Shown here: one piece after another, positions 29,339 to 40,485 of the stretch
Position numbering within the stretch: the stretch's first letter is position 1
Layout: every line of letters starts with the position of its first letter
NCBI RefSeq assembly: GCF_002994635.1
Contig: NZ_PVNL01000135.1
Location: 62,001 to 126,000 of the forward strand
Direction of reading: 5' to 3'
DNA length: 64,000 bases
DNA from: Enhygromyxa salina
GTDB taxonomy: Bacteria; Myxococcota_A; Polyangia; Nannocystales; Nannocystaceae
Position numbers and translations under genes: made by a program
Notes under the pieces: model-generated
The model's database searches: none
What the model was told of the DNA's origin: nothing
Seen by the model: only the letters and a program-made list of their open reading frames with translations

Positions 29339-29400
29339 CCGCGGCCGTCTGGGCGGCCCGCACCTCGTCACCGCGACTTGGCGTGATAGTAAGGAAGAGT

Positions 29401-29898
29401 ATGGGCTGGCCCCAAGACCACTCGAAGCGGACTTCGTCCACCCACCCGGTCCGCTTCGATCACGCAGCCCTCGCCCGCGCGATCTTGCGACGAAAGCCCA
29501 TCTTGCGTGACAAGCTCGTCCACGCTTGCCAGGTGGATCCCAGCGACGTCGAGCTGCTGCTCACGGAGGTCATCCGCTTCGTCAACCTCGCCGCGCACAG
29601 CTCGGCCGAGCTCGGCCAGGGGCTGACCCCCAGCGCGATGATCGATGACGGCTGGCATGAGCTCATCCTGTGCACACGCGAATACGACCAGCTGTGCCGG
29701 ACCGAGTTCGGCCGCTTCGTCCACCACGATCCTGGCGGCGATGAAGCCCTCAACCGCTCACGCTTCCGCGAAACACTGGGTCTGTACGCCCTGTGGTTCG
29801 GGACCCCGGATCCCCGCTGGTGGGGCCCCGGAGTTCGAAGCATCGTCACCGCCGACTGCGGCGCGTGTCAGACCCTCACCCAACCAGAACTCGAGTAG
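29401..29898 (+). CDS. Small protein with D-x-x-WH-x-L motif (GRDP-like)
   Basis: 165 residues from ATG 29401 with AGGAAG just upstream. The core IDDGWHELILCTREYDQLCR followed by HHDPGGDEALNRSRF matches the pattern D-x-x-WH-x-x-(M/L)-x-C/T-x-x-Y-x-x-(F/C) followed by HHxP, seen in glycine-rich-domain proteins of bacteria and plants. A helical N-terminal half precedes it, and the C-terminus has CGAC. Its stop lies 3 bases before the next gene, a Cys-tail protein, so the two are an operon. The function of this family is not established; the His and Cys could bind metal. Confidence 0.65.
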   Translation: MGWPQDHSKRTSSTHPVRFDHAALARAILRRKPILRDKLVHACQVDPSDVELLLTEVIRFVNLAAHSSAELGQGLTPSAMIDDGWHELILCTREYDQLCRTEFGRFVHHDPGGDEALNRSRFRETLGLYALWFGTPDPRWWGPGVRSIVTADCGACQTLTQPELE

Positions 29899-29901
29899 CG
29901 C

Positions 29902-31041
29902 ATGTATTTCACCGCCACAATCGGCATCGACCCCGCCCAGCTCACCACGATTCAGCGTGTCAAGCCCAGCAAGCTATTTGGCAAGCTGTTCTACTACCTC
30001 ACCGCTGGCTTGAGCGGGGATCGCAAAGAGGTCGAGACCTTCACCGCGGTGTCGATCCTCCAGCAGCTCAACATGGTGCTGCGATCGGTGAAGATCACCA
30101 ACATCGTGCGCCTCGCTATCGATGGCACGGATCTCTACCTCGACAGCGCCGGCCGCCCCGACGATCTAAACGCAGCCATGAAGGCGATCGAGGTCCCCGC
30201 CCTCGTGTCGAAGGGCCCCGATCTGAGCACCTTCGAGCGCATCCAGCTGGTCCTCGAGCACCAGCTCCCGACCCTCGATCTGCTGATCACGGCCGAGATC
30301 AACCGGGTCCACGACGACGGCGAATTCCCGATCCTCGTCCAGGTCCAAGGCCTCATGCGCGAGTTTTCCAGCCGCGCTGACGAGCCCTTCGAGGCGCTGC
30401 GCGAGCGCATGCGCGGGGTGTTCGAAGACCAGGCCCGCTACGACCAGCTCCTCGACACACACGAGTCCGCCTTCTCCAATTTCGTCGACGAGCTCGCCAC
30501 CGCGCTCGCGGCCCAGATTCAGGTCGACAAGGTCGAGACCACCATCGATCGTCAGCTGATCCGCCCCGCGGCCCAGGTCAAGACGCGCGACCGCATGCGC
30601 GGCAAGCTGGCGCACGAGCGCGAGGGTCTGTACTACGGCTACTATGGCTTCGACGACCACTTCTTCTACGCCTGGCTGTGGTGCGATCTGAGCTACGAGC
30701 ACGACATCCAGATCCGCGACGTCTCGCTCGTCGACGAGTTGGGCTGCACGGTCCTCGACGTCGGTGAGGAGGGCTTCGCAGCCCGGAGCTGTGAGACTCT
30801 CAACTCCACCGCAGCATTCGTGGCGCCCGAGGGTTCAGAGGACATCACGCTCCACCGTCATCACGACTATGCCGAAGCGCTCGGTCTCGACGCCAGCACG
30901 CATCACGCGTCGAGCGACCACGACAGCTGGCTGTTTGATCTGTCCACCCACGACCACCACGACGTCGGGGCATCATCTTGTGGGACGTCTTGCGCGTCGT
31001 CTTGCGCGTCGTCGTGTGGCGGCTGCGGTGGCTTCGACTGA
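29902..31041 (+). CDS. Unknown protein with His-rich region and Cys/Ser/Gly-rich C-terminal tail
   Basis: 379 residues, no signal peptide. The first 290 residues look like a globular alpha/beta protein (MYFTATIGIDPAQLTTIQRV; LNMVLRSVKITNIVRLAIDG) with a long helical middle. Around 300-355 many His and Asp appear (HRHHDYAEALGLDAS; HHASSDHD; DLSTHDHHD), and the tail is CGTSC-ASSC-ASSC-GGCGG, six regularly spaced cysteines ending in GFD. The tail resembles those of Gly/Cys-rich bacterial proteins found with WH-motif partners, and could be modified or bind metal. Co-transcribed with 29401-29898. Confidence 0.7.
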   Translation: MYFTATIGIDPAQLTTIQRVKPSKLFGKLFYYLTAGLSGDRKEVETFTAVSILQQLNMVLRSVKITNIVRLAIDGTDLYLDSAGRPDDLNAAMKAIEVPALVSKGPDLSTFERIQLVLEHQLPTLDLLITAEINRVHDDGEFPILVQVQGLMREFSSRADEPFEALRERMRGVFEDQARYDQLLDTHESAFSNFVDELATALAAQIQVDKVETTIDRQLIRPAAQVKTRDRMRGKLAHEREGLYYGYYGFDDHFFYAWLWCDLSYEHDIQIRDVSLVDELGCTVLDVGEEGFAARSCETLNSTAAFVAPEGSEDITLHRHHDYAEALGLDASTHHASSDHDSWLFDLSTHDHHDVGASSCGTSCASSCASSCGGCGGFD

Positions 31042-31234
31042 CCTTGCAAACCGTGAACGAGGTGGCGTGAGACACACGGCCACGCGGCGATGCTCGAGTG
31101 CCGGCCGACGCGAAGGAGTCATGACCTTGGGGTTGGAGGCCAGCCCTAGCTTGCGATCCCATCCTGCAAGATTGCCCGACTGCATGAGTCCAACGCGCGC
31201 CCCGCCGCGCAGGCTAGATCTGGTACAAGGCCTG

Positions 31235-32956
31235 ATGTCCTCGCATCACCGTCGCTGGGGGATCCCGTTCGCGCTCTTGCTCGGTCCGACGCTGGGCTCG
31301 AGCGCGTGCGGGGACTCGTCGGGCGAGAACCTGACACAGGCCGCCACCGCCGACGCTGGTGAGACCACGCCAGGCGAGGAGTCCGGCAGCGACAACGGCG
31401 ACGGCGATGGCGACGGCGATGGCGATGGCGATCCTGGGGACGGCGACGGCGATGGTGACGGTGATGGCGATCCAGGTGACGGCGACGCCGACACCGACGA
31501 TGGAACCATCTTCGACGTCGACTCGCCCCAGCTCGACCAAGCCGACACGGGCGGGCCGAGCTGCACCGTGGAGGACGGCGAGCTCGACGCCATCCCCCCG
31601 TGTGAAGAGTCAGCGGTCGCGGGCAGCTTCGACCCCGAGGTCCAGTGGGAGTGGTACGGCGAGGGTCTGCACGTCAACGCCATCACCACGCCGCTGGTCG
31701 CCAATCTGAGCGACGACAACGATGATGGCGCGGTCGATCTGTGCGATGTGCCGGACATCATCGTCATGACGCACGATGGGCTCAACAACGCTCCCGAGTG
31801 GCTGTGGGTGCTCGACGGGGCGACCGGCGAGGTCCACTGGGATCTGGATCTCGGCCTGAACTTCTCGCAGGTGCCGGCGATCGGCGACATCGACGATGAC
31901 GGACTACCCGAGATCATCGCCGCGACCAGCACCAATCAGCTCGTGATCATCTCGAACGAGGGCGAAGTTCAGTCCCAGACCGCGATCCCATGGTTGGGCT
32001 CGTCTCGTCCGGCGTTCGGGCTGGCAGACTTCGACAACGACGGCGACGTGGAGATCTTCTTGGGCAACGGCCTGCTCGATCACCAGGGCAACGTCCTGTT
32101 TCAAAAGCCCAACGAGCCGCTGAACTTCTATCACGCGAGCGCGGCCGCGGATCTCGACGGCGACGGCGACCTCGAGCTCATCGTCGGGCGCAGCGCGTAT
32201 CACCATGACGGCTCGCTCTACTACGAGCACCTCGACATCTCGCCCAGCCACCCGCAGGTTGGTGACCTCGACGACGACGGACTCCCCGAGGTGTTGCTAT
32301 CTGGCCCGCAAGGGTTGAGCTTGCTCGAGCATGACGGGACCAAGACCTTCGTTCACCAGACGCCTGGCGGGGATCCTGCCGTCAACAACAATTGGCGACG
32401 GCCAGCGGCGATCCACGACTTCACGGGCGACGGCGCGTCGGAGTTCGCGGTCAGCTCGGCGAATCACTACAATGTGATCCGCGGCGACTTCTCGTTGGTC
32501 TGGGCCGCGCCCGTGGCCGATCTAACCGGAATCGCGGGCGGCACCGCTTTCGACTTCCTGGGTGACGGCAGCGCCGAGGCGATCTACGGCGACGAAAACT
32601 CGCTGTTCGTGTTCGATGACGCTGGCCAGGTGGTGCTGCAGGTCCCGAGGCTGAGCCGGACCACGACCGAGTATCCCGTCGTCGCCGACGTCGACAACGA
32701 CGGCTCGGCCGAGCTCGTGGTCGTGTCCGAGAGCGATCTTCCTGGTAACTCGGCCACGCTGCAGGTGATCGGAGACGCCCAAGATCGGTGGGTCCCCGCG
32801 CGACGGATCTGGAATCAACACACCTATCATGTGACCAACGTGCGCGAGGACGCGAGCATCCCGCAAGACGAGCTGCCGGCCTGGGAGTACCTCAACACCT
32901 TCCGCACCCAGGCCCAGTCCGAAGGTGGCGTGTGTCTGCCTGAACCCCAGGGTTGA
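31235..32956 (+). CDS. Lipoprotein with Gly-Asp linker and FG-GAP/VCBS-type beta-propeller
   Basis: 573 residues from ATG 31235. The signal ends in GSSAC. A long Gly-Asp repeat linker (about residues 50-95) leads to a beta-propeller with repeated calcium-loop-like motifs: IGDIDDDGLPEIIAAT, LADFDNDGDVEIFLGN, AADLDGDGDLELIVGR, VGDLDDDGLPEVLLSG, VADVDNDGSAELVVVS. These D-x-D-x-D-G repeats are typical of FG-GAP/VCBS propellers that bind Ca. It is probably surface-exposed; no enzymatic motif is seen. Confidence 0.88.
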   Translation: MSSHHRRWGIPFALLLGPTLGSSACGDSSGENLTQAATADAGETTPGEESGSDNGDGDGDGDGDGDPGDGDGDGDGDGDPGDGDADTDDGTIFDVDSPQLDQADTGGPSCTVEDGELDAIPPCEESAVAGSFDPEVQWEWYGEGLHVNAITTPLVANLSDDNDDGAVDLCDVPDIIVMTHDGLNNAPEWLWVLDGATGEVHWDLDLGLNFSQVPAIGDIDDDGLPEIIAATSTNQLVIISNEGEVQSQTAIPWLGSSRPAFGLADFDNDGDVEIFLGNGLLDHQGNVLFQKPNEPLNFYHASAAADLDGDGDLELIVGRSAYHHDGSLYYEHLDISPSHPQVGDLDDDGLPEVLLSGPQGLSLLEHDGTKTFVHQTPGGDPAVNNNWRRPAAIHDFTGDGASEFAVSSANHYNVIRGDFSLVWAAPVADLTGIAGGTAFDFLGDGSAEAIYGDENSLFVFDDAGQVVLQVPRLSRTTTEYPVVADVDNDGSAELVVVSESDLPGNSATLQVIGDAQDRWVPARRIWNQHTYHVTNVREDASIPQDELPAWEYLNTFRTQAQSEGGVCLPEPQG

Positions 32957-33201
32957 GCGCACCGTGGTGGCACTGTTTGCGGTGGTGCCACTCGTCATCG
33001 GCGAACGTGTCGGGAACGGGATTGAGGAGCCGAGCTCGAGCCCGGCCTCGGCTGCGGGGCCCCCAGGGCGCCGCAAACCGGCCGCTCACTGGCCGAAGAT
33101 CGGTTCTTGACGGGTTTCTTCAATTGAATCCGAGCGTCACCGGACAGCCCAGTCAGCGCCGGGAATTGGTCCCGGAGACTTCAACACAAGGAACCCAGAC
33201 A

Positions 33202-33915
33202 ATGTCACGACTTCAGCTCCCCCTCGCCCACACCCTCCGCATCGCCCTCGCCGCCTGCACCCTGACCAGCCTGGCCGCGTGTGACCCCGGCGAGGTCCAT
33301 GACGTCGACGCGCTCGAGCTCGATGAGTTCGACGTCGAGCTCGACATCGAGGCGCTCGACGGCACGGAGCCGGGCGAGGCGGCCAGCGGTGTGCTCGCCA
33401 CCGAGCAGGGCAACGAACAGCCCGTCATCCAAGTGACATCTTGGACGATCATCTCCGACCTCAACTCGCTCGCCGATGGCGACATCGTCCAGCTCGGTAG
33501 CCGCCAACAGGGCTTCGTCGGTTGCCCCGGCCTGAGCACAGTCTCGGCTACGCACGCCCCCGCCAGTGGGTCCCAGGGCTACACGTTCACCGTTCACGTC
33601 GTCGACATCGACATGGACGGCCAGACCGAGCGACAGTTCGAGGCGCTCGACGTCCAGGGCAACCCGACCGGTCGGTTCCTCAAGATGGAGGACGACCTGT
33701 CCGTCGAGTGCAATGTCATCGGCGGCATCGGCGACGCCGCGGCCTGGACCCAGGCGTCGGGCTACTCCGCCACGACCTCCGGCTGGACGTTGAGGTACGG
33801 CCAGATGCGCTCGCTCAAGCACCAGCGCTGCATCGAGGTGTCCGACCCCAACGCGCCAGTCGGCGATACCTGCTCGGGGGGCTACCGGGCGTTCTCGTTC
33901 CACGTCTTGAACTGA
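33202..33915 (+). CDS. Lipoprotein of unknown function with acidic linker
   Basis: 237 residues from ATG 33202, preceded by AAGGA. The signal ends in lipobox SLAAC (Cys27). A strongly acidic stretch (VHDVDALELDEFDVELDIEA) follows. The rest is a beta-rich domain with three or four Cys (GFVGCPGLS, SVECNVIGG, HQRCIEVSD, DTCSGGYR), not recognised. It precedes the first copy of the 105-base direct repeat. Confidence 0.7.
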   Translation: MSRLQLPLAHTLRIALAACTLTSLAACDPGEVHDVDALELDEFDVELDIEALDGTEPGEAASGVLATEQGNEQPVIQVTSWTIISDLNSLADGDIVQLGSRQQGFVGCPGLSTVSATHAPASGSQGYTFTVHVVDIDMDGQTERQFEALDVQGNPTGRFLKMEDDLSVECNVIGGIGDAAAWTQASGYSATTSGWTLRYGQMRSLKHQRCIEVSDPNAPVGDTCSGGYRAFSFHVLN

Positions 33916-33987
33916 CGACTCCGCACGCCGGGAGCCCCGGCGCTGGAGACATGCTGGAGACGGCTTTTCAATCGCTTATCCGCAGAA

Positions 33988-34090
33988 CCCGGCGGGCTGC
34001 TAGCCCGCCGGTCGCAAACCGGCGATGCTCCACCCCGAACATGCGGGGCCATGCGGCGCGCCAGACAACCGGATACTTGGCGGCCACGTG
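33988..34090 (+). repeat. Direct repeat copy 1: truncated 5' end of the MFS gene region
   Basis: This 103-base block is nearly identical to 35405-35509. It starts with a hairpin (CCGGCGGGCT-GCT-AGCCCGCCGG) and continues through the sequence that, in copy 2, encodes the first 16 codons of the MFS transporter (MRGxAARQTTGY). Here the frame continues only briefly and has no transporter downstream. The two copies bracket the gene at 34222-35289. Gap 33916-34221 holds only this repeat. Confidence 0.8.
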
Positions 34091-34221
34091 TCGACGTTGG
34101 CGAAGTAGGCCTCGCTCGTGACGGTGCCCGGGCGCGCGGCCCAGTAGCGTGTGTAACGCGTGACCCCGGCGGTGCGCCGTGGCCCTGCTCGCGCTCGTTG
34201 GCCTGGGCTTGGGTGCCGGCC

Positions 34222-35289
34222 TCACACGCCGCCGACGGCCGTGACACCAAGCTCATAAACCCCGATCTCCCAATCCGTCATCACACACACCACGTCCCCA
34301 AAAATACGCATGCTCGCGTTGAGCGCATACCGCCCAACCTTGACCAGCTCCTTCGGGATCATCAACCGGTGCGTGACCGAACCCGTATACAGGTCGAATA
34401 CCAGCAGCGCATCCTGGCGATGCAGCACCACCCGATGCCCCTCCACGACCGCAGAGCTCGCCGTGAACGCCTCGTCCAGCGTCCATTGCTGGATCGGCCG
34501 GAGGTCCTCATCGTGCAACACGATCTCCAGCGCGACCCCGTCGCGGTCTTCATGCACGACGACCAGCCCGTTTGGTGTCTGCGCCATGCCCTTCACGCTG
34601 GTCTTCGACGCCAACGTCCGCGTCCAGGCAAACCGCTCACCCCCGCCGCGCACGGGTCGGCGCTCGAACACGGCGACGAGCGTCCACACGTCCTGTACCA
34701 CCCAGCGCCCATCGTCGGCGACATCGGCGGTCCACCCGAGTTCGTCGGCGCCCCCAGAAAATTGCGGCGTGCAGTCGGTCGACACACCCTGCCAGCTGCC
34801 CGCGACCCGCCGAAAGTGCCACAGGTCGCTCATGTCGTTGGACCACAGCTCATCACCGCGAAGCACGATCGGCTGCCCAAAGCGAATGTCCGAGTCGGTG
34901 GGCGACTCGATCTGATCGAACACGCCGCCCCACCGCCCAACGACCACGCCGTAGCTGCCGCCTTGATATTCGGTCCGGTTGATCGCAATGCGCATCGGAT
35001 CGAGGCGATCGATCGCCAGCCACACCGACCCGACCTCGTCGATCTGGCCCACCCATCGATCCGGCGCCCCCGCATTGTCCGGCCGCGGGGGCACGGTCCA
35101 CGGCGCGCTCCAAGTCCAGGCGCCGGCCTCCCAGCGCCCGAGCCGAACCCACGGCGCCAGCCCCTCCTCACAGACCCCCAAGAACGCACCGGCCTCGCCG
35201 AGCGCCAGGTCGCTGCCCTTGATTCGCTTGCCCGCTGTCTGGACCAAGGGCAGCGGCGTCCACGTACCATGTAGCTCTCGTGCGGCCAT
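34222..35289 (-). CDS. Beta-propeller-like protein of unknown function
   Basis: 355 residues from ATG 35289; an in-frame ATG at 35304 is possible. No signal peptide is visible. Repeated strands with Trp and Gly-Asp turns (APWVRLGRWEAGAWTW; LAIDRLDPMRIAINRTEYQG; GLVVVHEDRDGVALEIVLHD; ALLVFDLYTGSVTHRLMI) suggest a propeller, but no motif assigns a family. It lies between two direct repeat copies on the opposite strand to its neighbours, so it may have been inserted between them. Confidence 0.65.
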   Translation of the reverse strand: MAARELHGTWTPLPLVQTAGKRIKGSDLALGEAGAFLGVCEEGLAPWVRLGRWEAGAWTWSAPWTVPPRPDNAGAPDRWVGQIDEVGSVWLAIDRLDPMRIAINRTEYQGGSYGVVVGRWGGVFDQIESPTDSDIRFGQPIVLRGDELWSNDMSDLWHFRRVAGSWQGVSTDCTPQFSGGADELGWTADVADDGRWVVQDVWTLVAVFERRPVRGGGERFAWTRTLASKTSVKGMAQTPNGLVVVHEDRDGVALEIVLHDEDLRPIQQWTLDEAFTASSAVVEGHRVVLHRQDALLVFDLYTGSVTHRLMIPKELVKVGRYALNASMRIFGDVVCVMTDWEIGVYELGVTAVGGV

Positions 35290-35404
35290 GTTGCTCGGTG
35301 TCATACCGCAGGTGTGGGGTGACCGGGCAGCGCTGACCCGCGACGCCGTCACGCTGGCGCGCCACACCGGCTACCGCAACGCCGGCACCGTGGAGATCCT
35401 CAGA

Positions 35405-35509
35405 GCCCGGCGGGCTCCCTAGCCTGCCGGTCGCAAACCGGCGATGCTCGGCCGCGAACATGCGGGGCCAGGCGGCGCGCCAGACAACCGGATACTTTGG
35501 CGGCCACGT
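35405..35509 (+). repeat. Direct repeat copy 2, overlapping the MFS gene start
   Basis: A 105-base block almost identical to 33988-34090, including the hairpin (arms CCGGCGGGCT and AGCCTGCCGG here). Its second half encodes residues 1-16 of the MFS protein. Since this copy is part of an intact gene, it is likely the ancestral copy and the other is derived. Confidence 0.8.
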
Positions 35510-36590
35510 GGCGCTCGGCTTGATGTCGGGGGTGCTCGGCCCGACCTTGCCCGCGCTCGCGGTCCAGACCCACAGCGATCCCGACGCGCTCGGCATCTTG
35601 TTCGCGGCCCGCTCGCTCGGCTATCTGCTCGCGTCGCTGGTCGTCGGCCGGATCTACGATCGCCGGACCGCGCATCCGATCCTCGTGGGAGCGCTGCTGG
35701 TGATCGCGGCCGGCCTCGCGGCGGTTCCGCTGGTGCCGACCCGGGTCGGCTTGATCGGCCTGTTCCTGCTGCTCGGGTCCGCGCAGGGCGTCCTCGACGT
35801 CGGCAACAACATGATGCTCGCGCGGGTTCAGGGCGCCCGCATTGCCCCCTACATGAGCGCGCTGCACTGCTGCTATGGAGTCGGGGCCCTGATCGCGCCG
35901 CTCGTGGTCGGGGCGTCGAGCTCGGTCGCGTGGGGATATTGGTGGTTGGCGCTGGCGATCGTGCCGTTCGCCGTGAGCGTCTCGTCAACGCGGAGCCCAA
36001 CCCAAACCGAGCCCGCTACGACCGAGCAGCGCTCGCCCGCGCCCGCCGACAGCCGCCTGATCGGGCTGCTCGTCGCGTGGTTCGTGCTGTGCCAGGGCGC
36101 CGAGGCTGGCTTCGCTGGCTGGTCGTTCACCGTCGCGACCCGAAGCGGCTTCGACCAGGACGCCGCGACCAAGCTGGTGTCGAGCTTCTGGGCCGCGTTC
36201 ACCCTGGCCCGAGTCCTGACGATCCCGCTCGCGGCCCGGGTCCGGCCGCAGACGCTGCTGACGATCGATCTGCTCGGCGCGATCGCAAGCGTGTCGTGCC
36301 TGGTCCTGATCCCCGGCGAGACCGCGATGTGGATCGGAACGGTCGCGCTCGGGCTCTCGCTCGCGTCGATGTTCCCCGCGACCTTGTCGCTCGCAAGTCA
36401 GCACATGCGCCTCGACGGCGCCGTGACCAGCACCTTCTTCGTCGGCGCGAGCCTCGGGGCGATGTCGATTCCGTGGGTCCTGGGCTACGCGCTGGCGCTC
36501 GGACCTCGAGGGCCGCTGTGGATCATTCTCGCGGATCTGATCGTCGCCGGGGCGGTGCTGCGCGCGGTCCGAACGCAAACTCGGGGCTGA
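35460..36590 (+). CDS. MFS transporter
   Basis: 376 residues with about 12 hydrophobic helices. The first helix is VALGLMSGVLGPTLPALAV, and RSLGYLLASLVVGRIYDRR is the motif-A-like loop between TM2 and TM3. It resembles the fucose/sodium-dependent-glucose-transporter-like branch with a single-chain two-lobed layout (GVLDVGNNMMLARVQG in TM4). ATG 35460 lies inside the direct repeat; a GTG at the start of TM1 is possible but would remove coding sequence that looks real. The substrate is unknown. Confidence 0.82.
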   Translation: MRGQAARQTTGYFGGHVALGLMSGVLGPTLPALAVQTHSDPDALGILFAARSLGYLLASLVVGRIYDRRTAHPILVGALLVIAAGLAAVPLVPTRVGLIGLFLLLGSAQGVLDVGNNMMLARVQGARIAPYMSALHCCYGVGALIAPLVVGASSSVAWGYWWLALAIVPFAVSVSSTRSPTQTEPATTEQRSPAPADSRLIGLLVAWFVLCQGAEAGFAGWSFTVATRSGFDQDAATKLVSSFWAAFTLARVLTIPLAARVRPQTLLTIDLLGAIASVSCLVLIPGETAMWIGTVALGLSLASMFPATLSLASQHMRLDGAVTSTFFVGASLGAMSIPWVLGYALALGPRGPLWIILADLIVAGAVLRAVRTQTRG

Positions 36591-36601
36591 GCGCCGCAGA
36601 T

Positions 36602-36629
36602 CCGCCCCCCTCGTTTCGGGGGGGTGCGG
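36602..36629 (+). terminator. GC-rich hairpin after the MFS gene
   Basis: CCGCCCCCC and a matching GGGGGGGTGCGG flank the loop TCGTTTC just after the MFS stop at 36590. There is no T-tract, so it may end transcription weakly or only protect the message. Confidence 0.35.
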
Positions 36630-36647
36630 CCATCGACGCACAGCCCC

Positions 36648-38570
<1,923 letters not shown>

Positions 38571-38576
38571 CCGCGG

Positions 38577-39554
<978 letters not shown>

Positions 39555-39557
39555 CTC

Positions 39558-40394
39558 ATGACCTCCACGATCTTCATCACTGGCGCGACAGATGGCATTG
39601 GCCGCAGGACCGCCGAATCGCTCGCGGCGACCGGCGCGGATCTCATCATTCATGGGCGCACGAACGCCAAGCTCGCGCCCGTCGTCGCCGCGCTCGAGCA
39701 GATCCCCGGCCACGGTCGCGTGCAGGCGCTGGCGGCCGAGCTGTCGGATCTCGACGCGGTCCGTGAGCTCGCCACCGAGCTCGAGGTAACGCTCGGCGAG
39801 CGTCCGCTCGACGTGCTGCTCAACAACGCCGGCGTGTTCATGACTGAGCACGCTCGCACCGCGCAGGGCCACGAGCTGACCTTTGCCGTCAACCACCTCG
39901 CGCCTGCGCTGCTCTGCCAGCTGTTGCTGCCCCGCCTGCGCCGCTCGCCCAGCGCGCGCTGCATCAACGTCAGCTCCATGGTCCACAAGCACGGCGAGCT
40001 GCGCTGGGACGACTTCAACTTCAAAGCCGGCTTCAATGACCGGGCCGCCTACGCGCAGTCGAAGCTGGCGATGGTGGTGTTCACGGTCGAGCTGGCCCGG
40101 CGGCTCGGCGACAGCGGGCCGATCGCGGTCTCGCTGCACCCAGGCGTGGTCACCACCAAGCTGCTGGTCGACGGGTTCAAGATGCAGGGCCGCGACTCGC
40201 TCGACGACGGCGCCGCGACCTCGATCTACCTCGCGCTGCTGCCGACCGCGGAGCTGCGGGCCCACGCGGGCGGCTACTTCAAGCGCGAGAAGATCGACGG
40301 CGTCCACCCGAGCGCGCGGGATCCTCAGATCTGCGCCAGGCTCTACGAGCACACCTGCGAGCTGCTCGGGGTCGAGCCGCTACCGGCGCGGTAA
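39558..40394 (+). CDS. Short-chain dehydrogenase/reductase
   Basis: 278 residues with a Rossmann fold: TGATDGIG at 8-15 (cofactor-binding Gly), NNAG at 89-92, INVSS with Ser139/140, and the YAQSK catalytic pair Y165 and K169. Basic HGR just after strand 2 favours NADPH. It is closest in style to retinol-dehydrogenase/WWOX-type SDRs. It begins 3 bases after the lipoprotein stop, so it is co-transcribed; a link to its neighbours' function is not evident. Confidence 0.9.
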   Translation: MTSTIFITGATDGIGRRTAESLAATGADLIIHGRTNAKLAPVVAALEQIPGHGRVQALAAELSDLDAVRELATELEVTLGERPLDVLLNNAGVFMTEHARTAQGHELTFAVNHLAPALLCQLLLPRLRRSPSARCINVSSMVHKHGELRWDDFNFKAGFNDRAAYAQSKLAMVVFTVELARRLGDSGPIAVSLHPGVVTTKLLVDGFKMQGRDSLDDGAATSIYLALLPTAELRAHAGGYFKREKIDGVHPSARDPQICARLYEHTCELLGVEPLPAR

Positions 40395-40444
40395 AGACTG
40401 CGGGCAGCGCGGCTGCGAACGTCACACGAACTTCGCAGACTCGA

Positions 40445-40466
40445 TCGCGATTCGTCACAATCGCGA
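40445..40466. promoter_or_regulatory. Palindrome upstream of the beta-helix lipoprotein gene
   Basis: Perfect 8-base arms TCGCGATT and AATCGCGA separated by CGTCAC, 19 bases before the ATG at 40486. Position and symmetry suggest an operator; the binding protein is unknown. Confidence 0.35.
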
Positions 40467-40485
40467 GGTAGCTAGTGCCCCAACC

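Noticed and set aside
31390..31500. CRISPR-like or tandem repeat array
   Set aside because: The short repeats are in-frame codons for Gly-Asp linkers and have no unique spacers.
32967..32991. Terminator hairpin after the FG-GAP lipoprotein gene
   Set aside because: GTGGCAC and GTGCCAC arms exist, but the stem is short, the loop is 11 bases and there is no T-tract.
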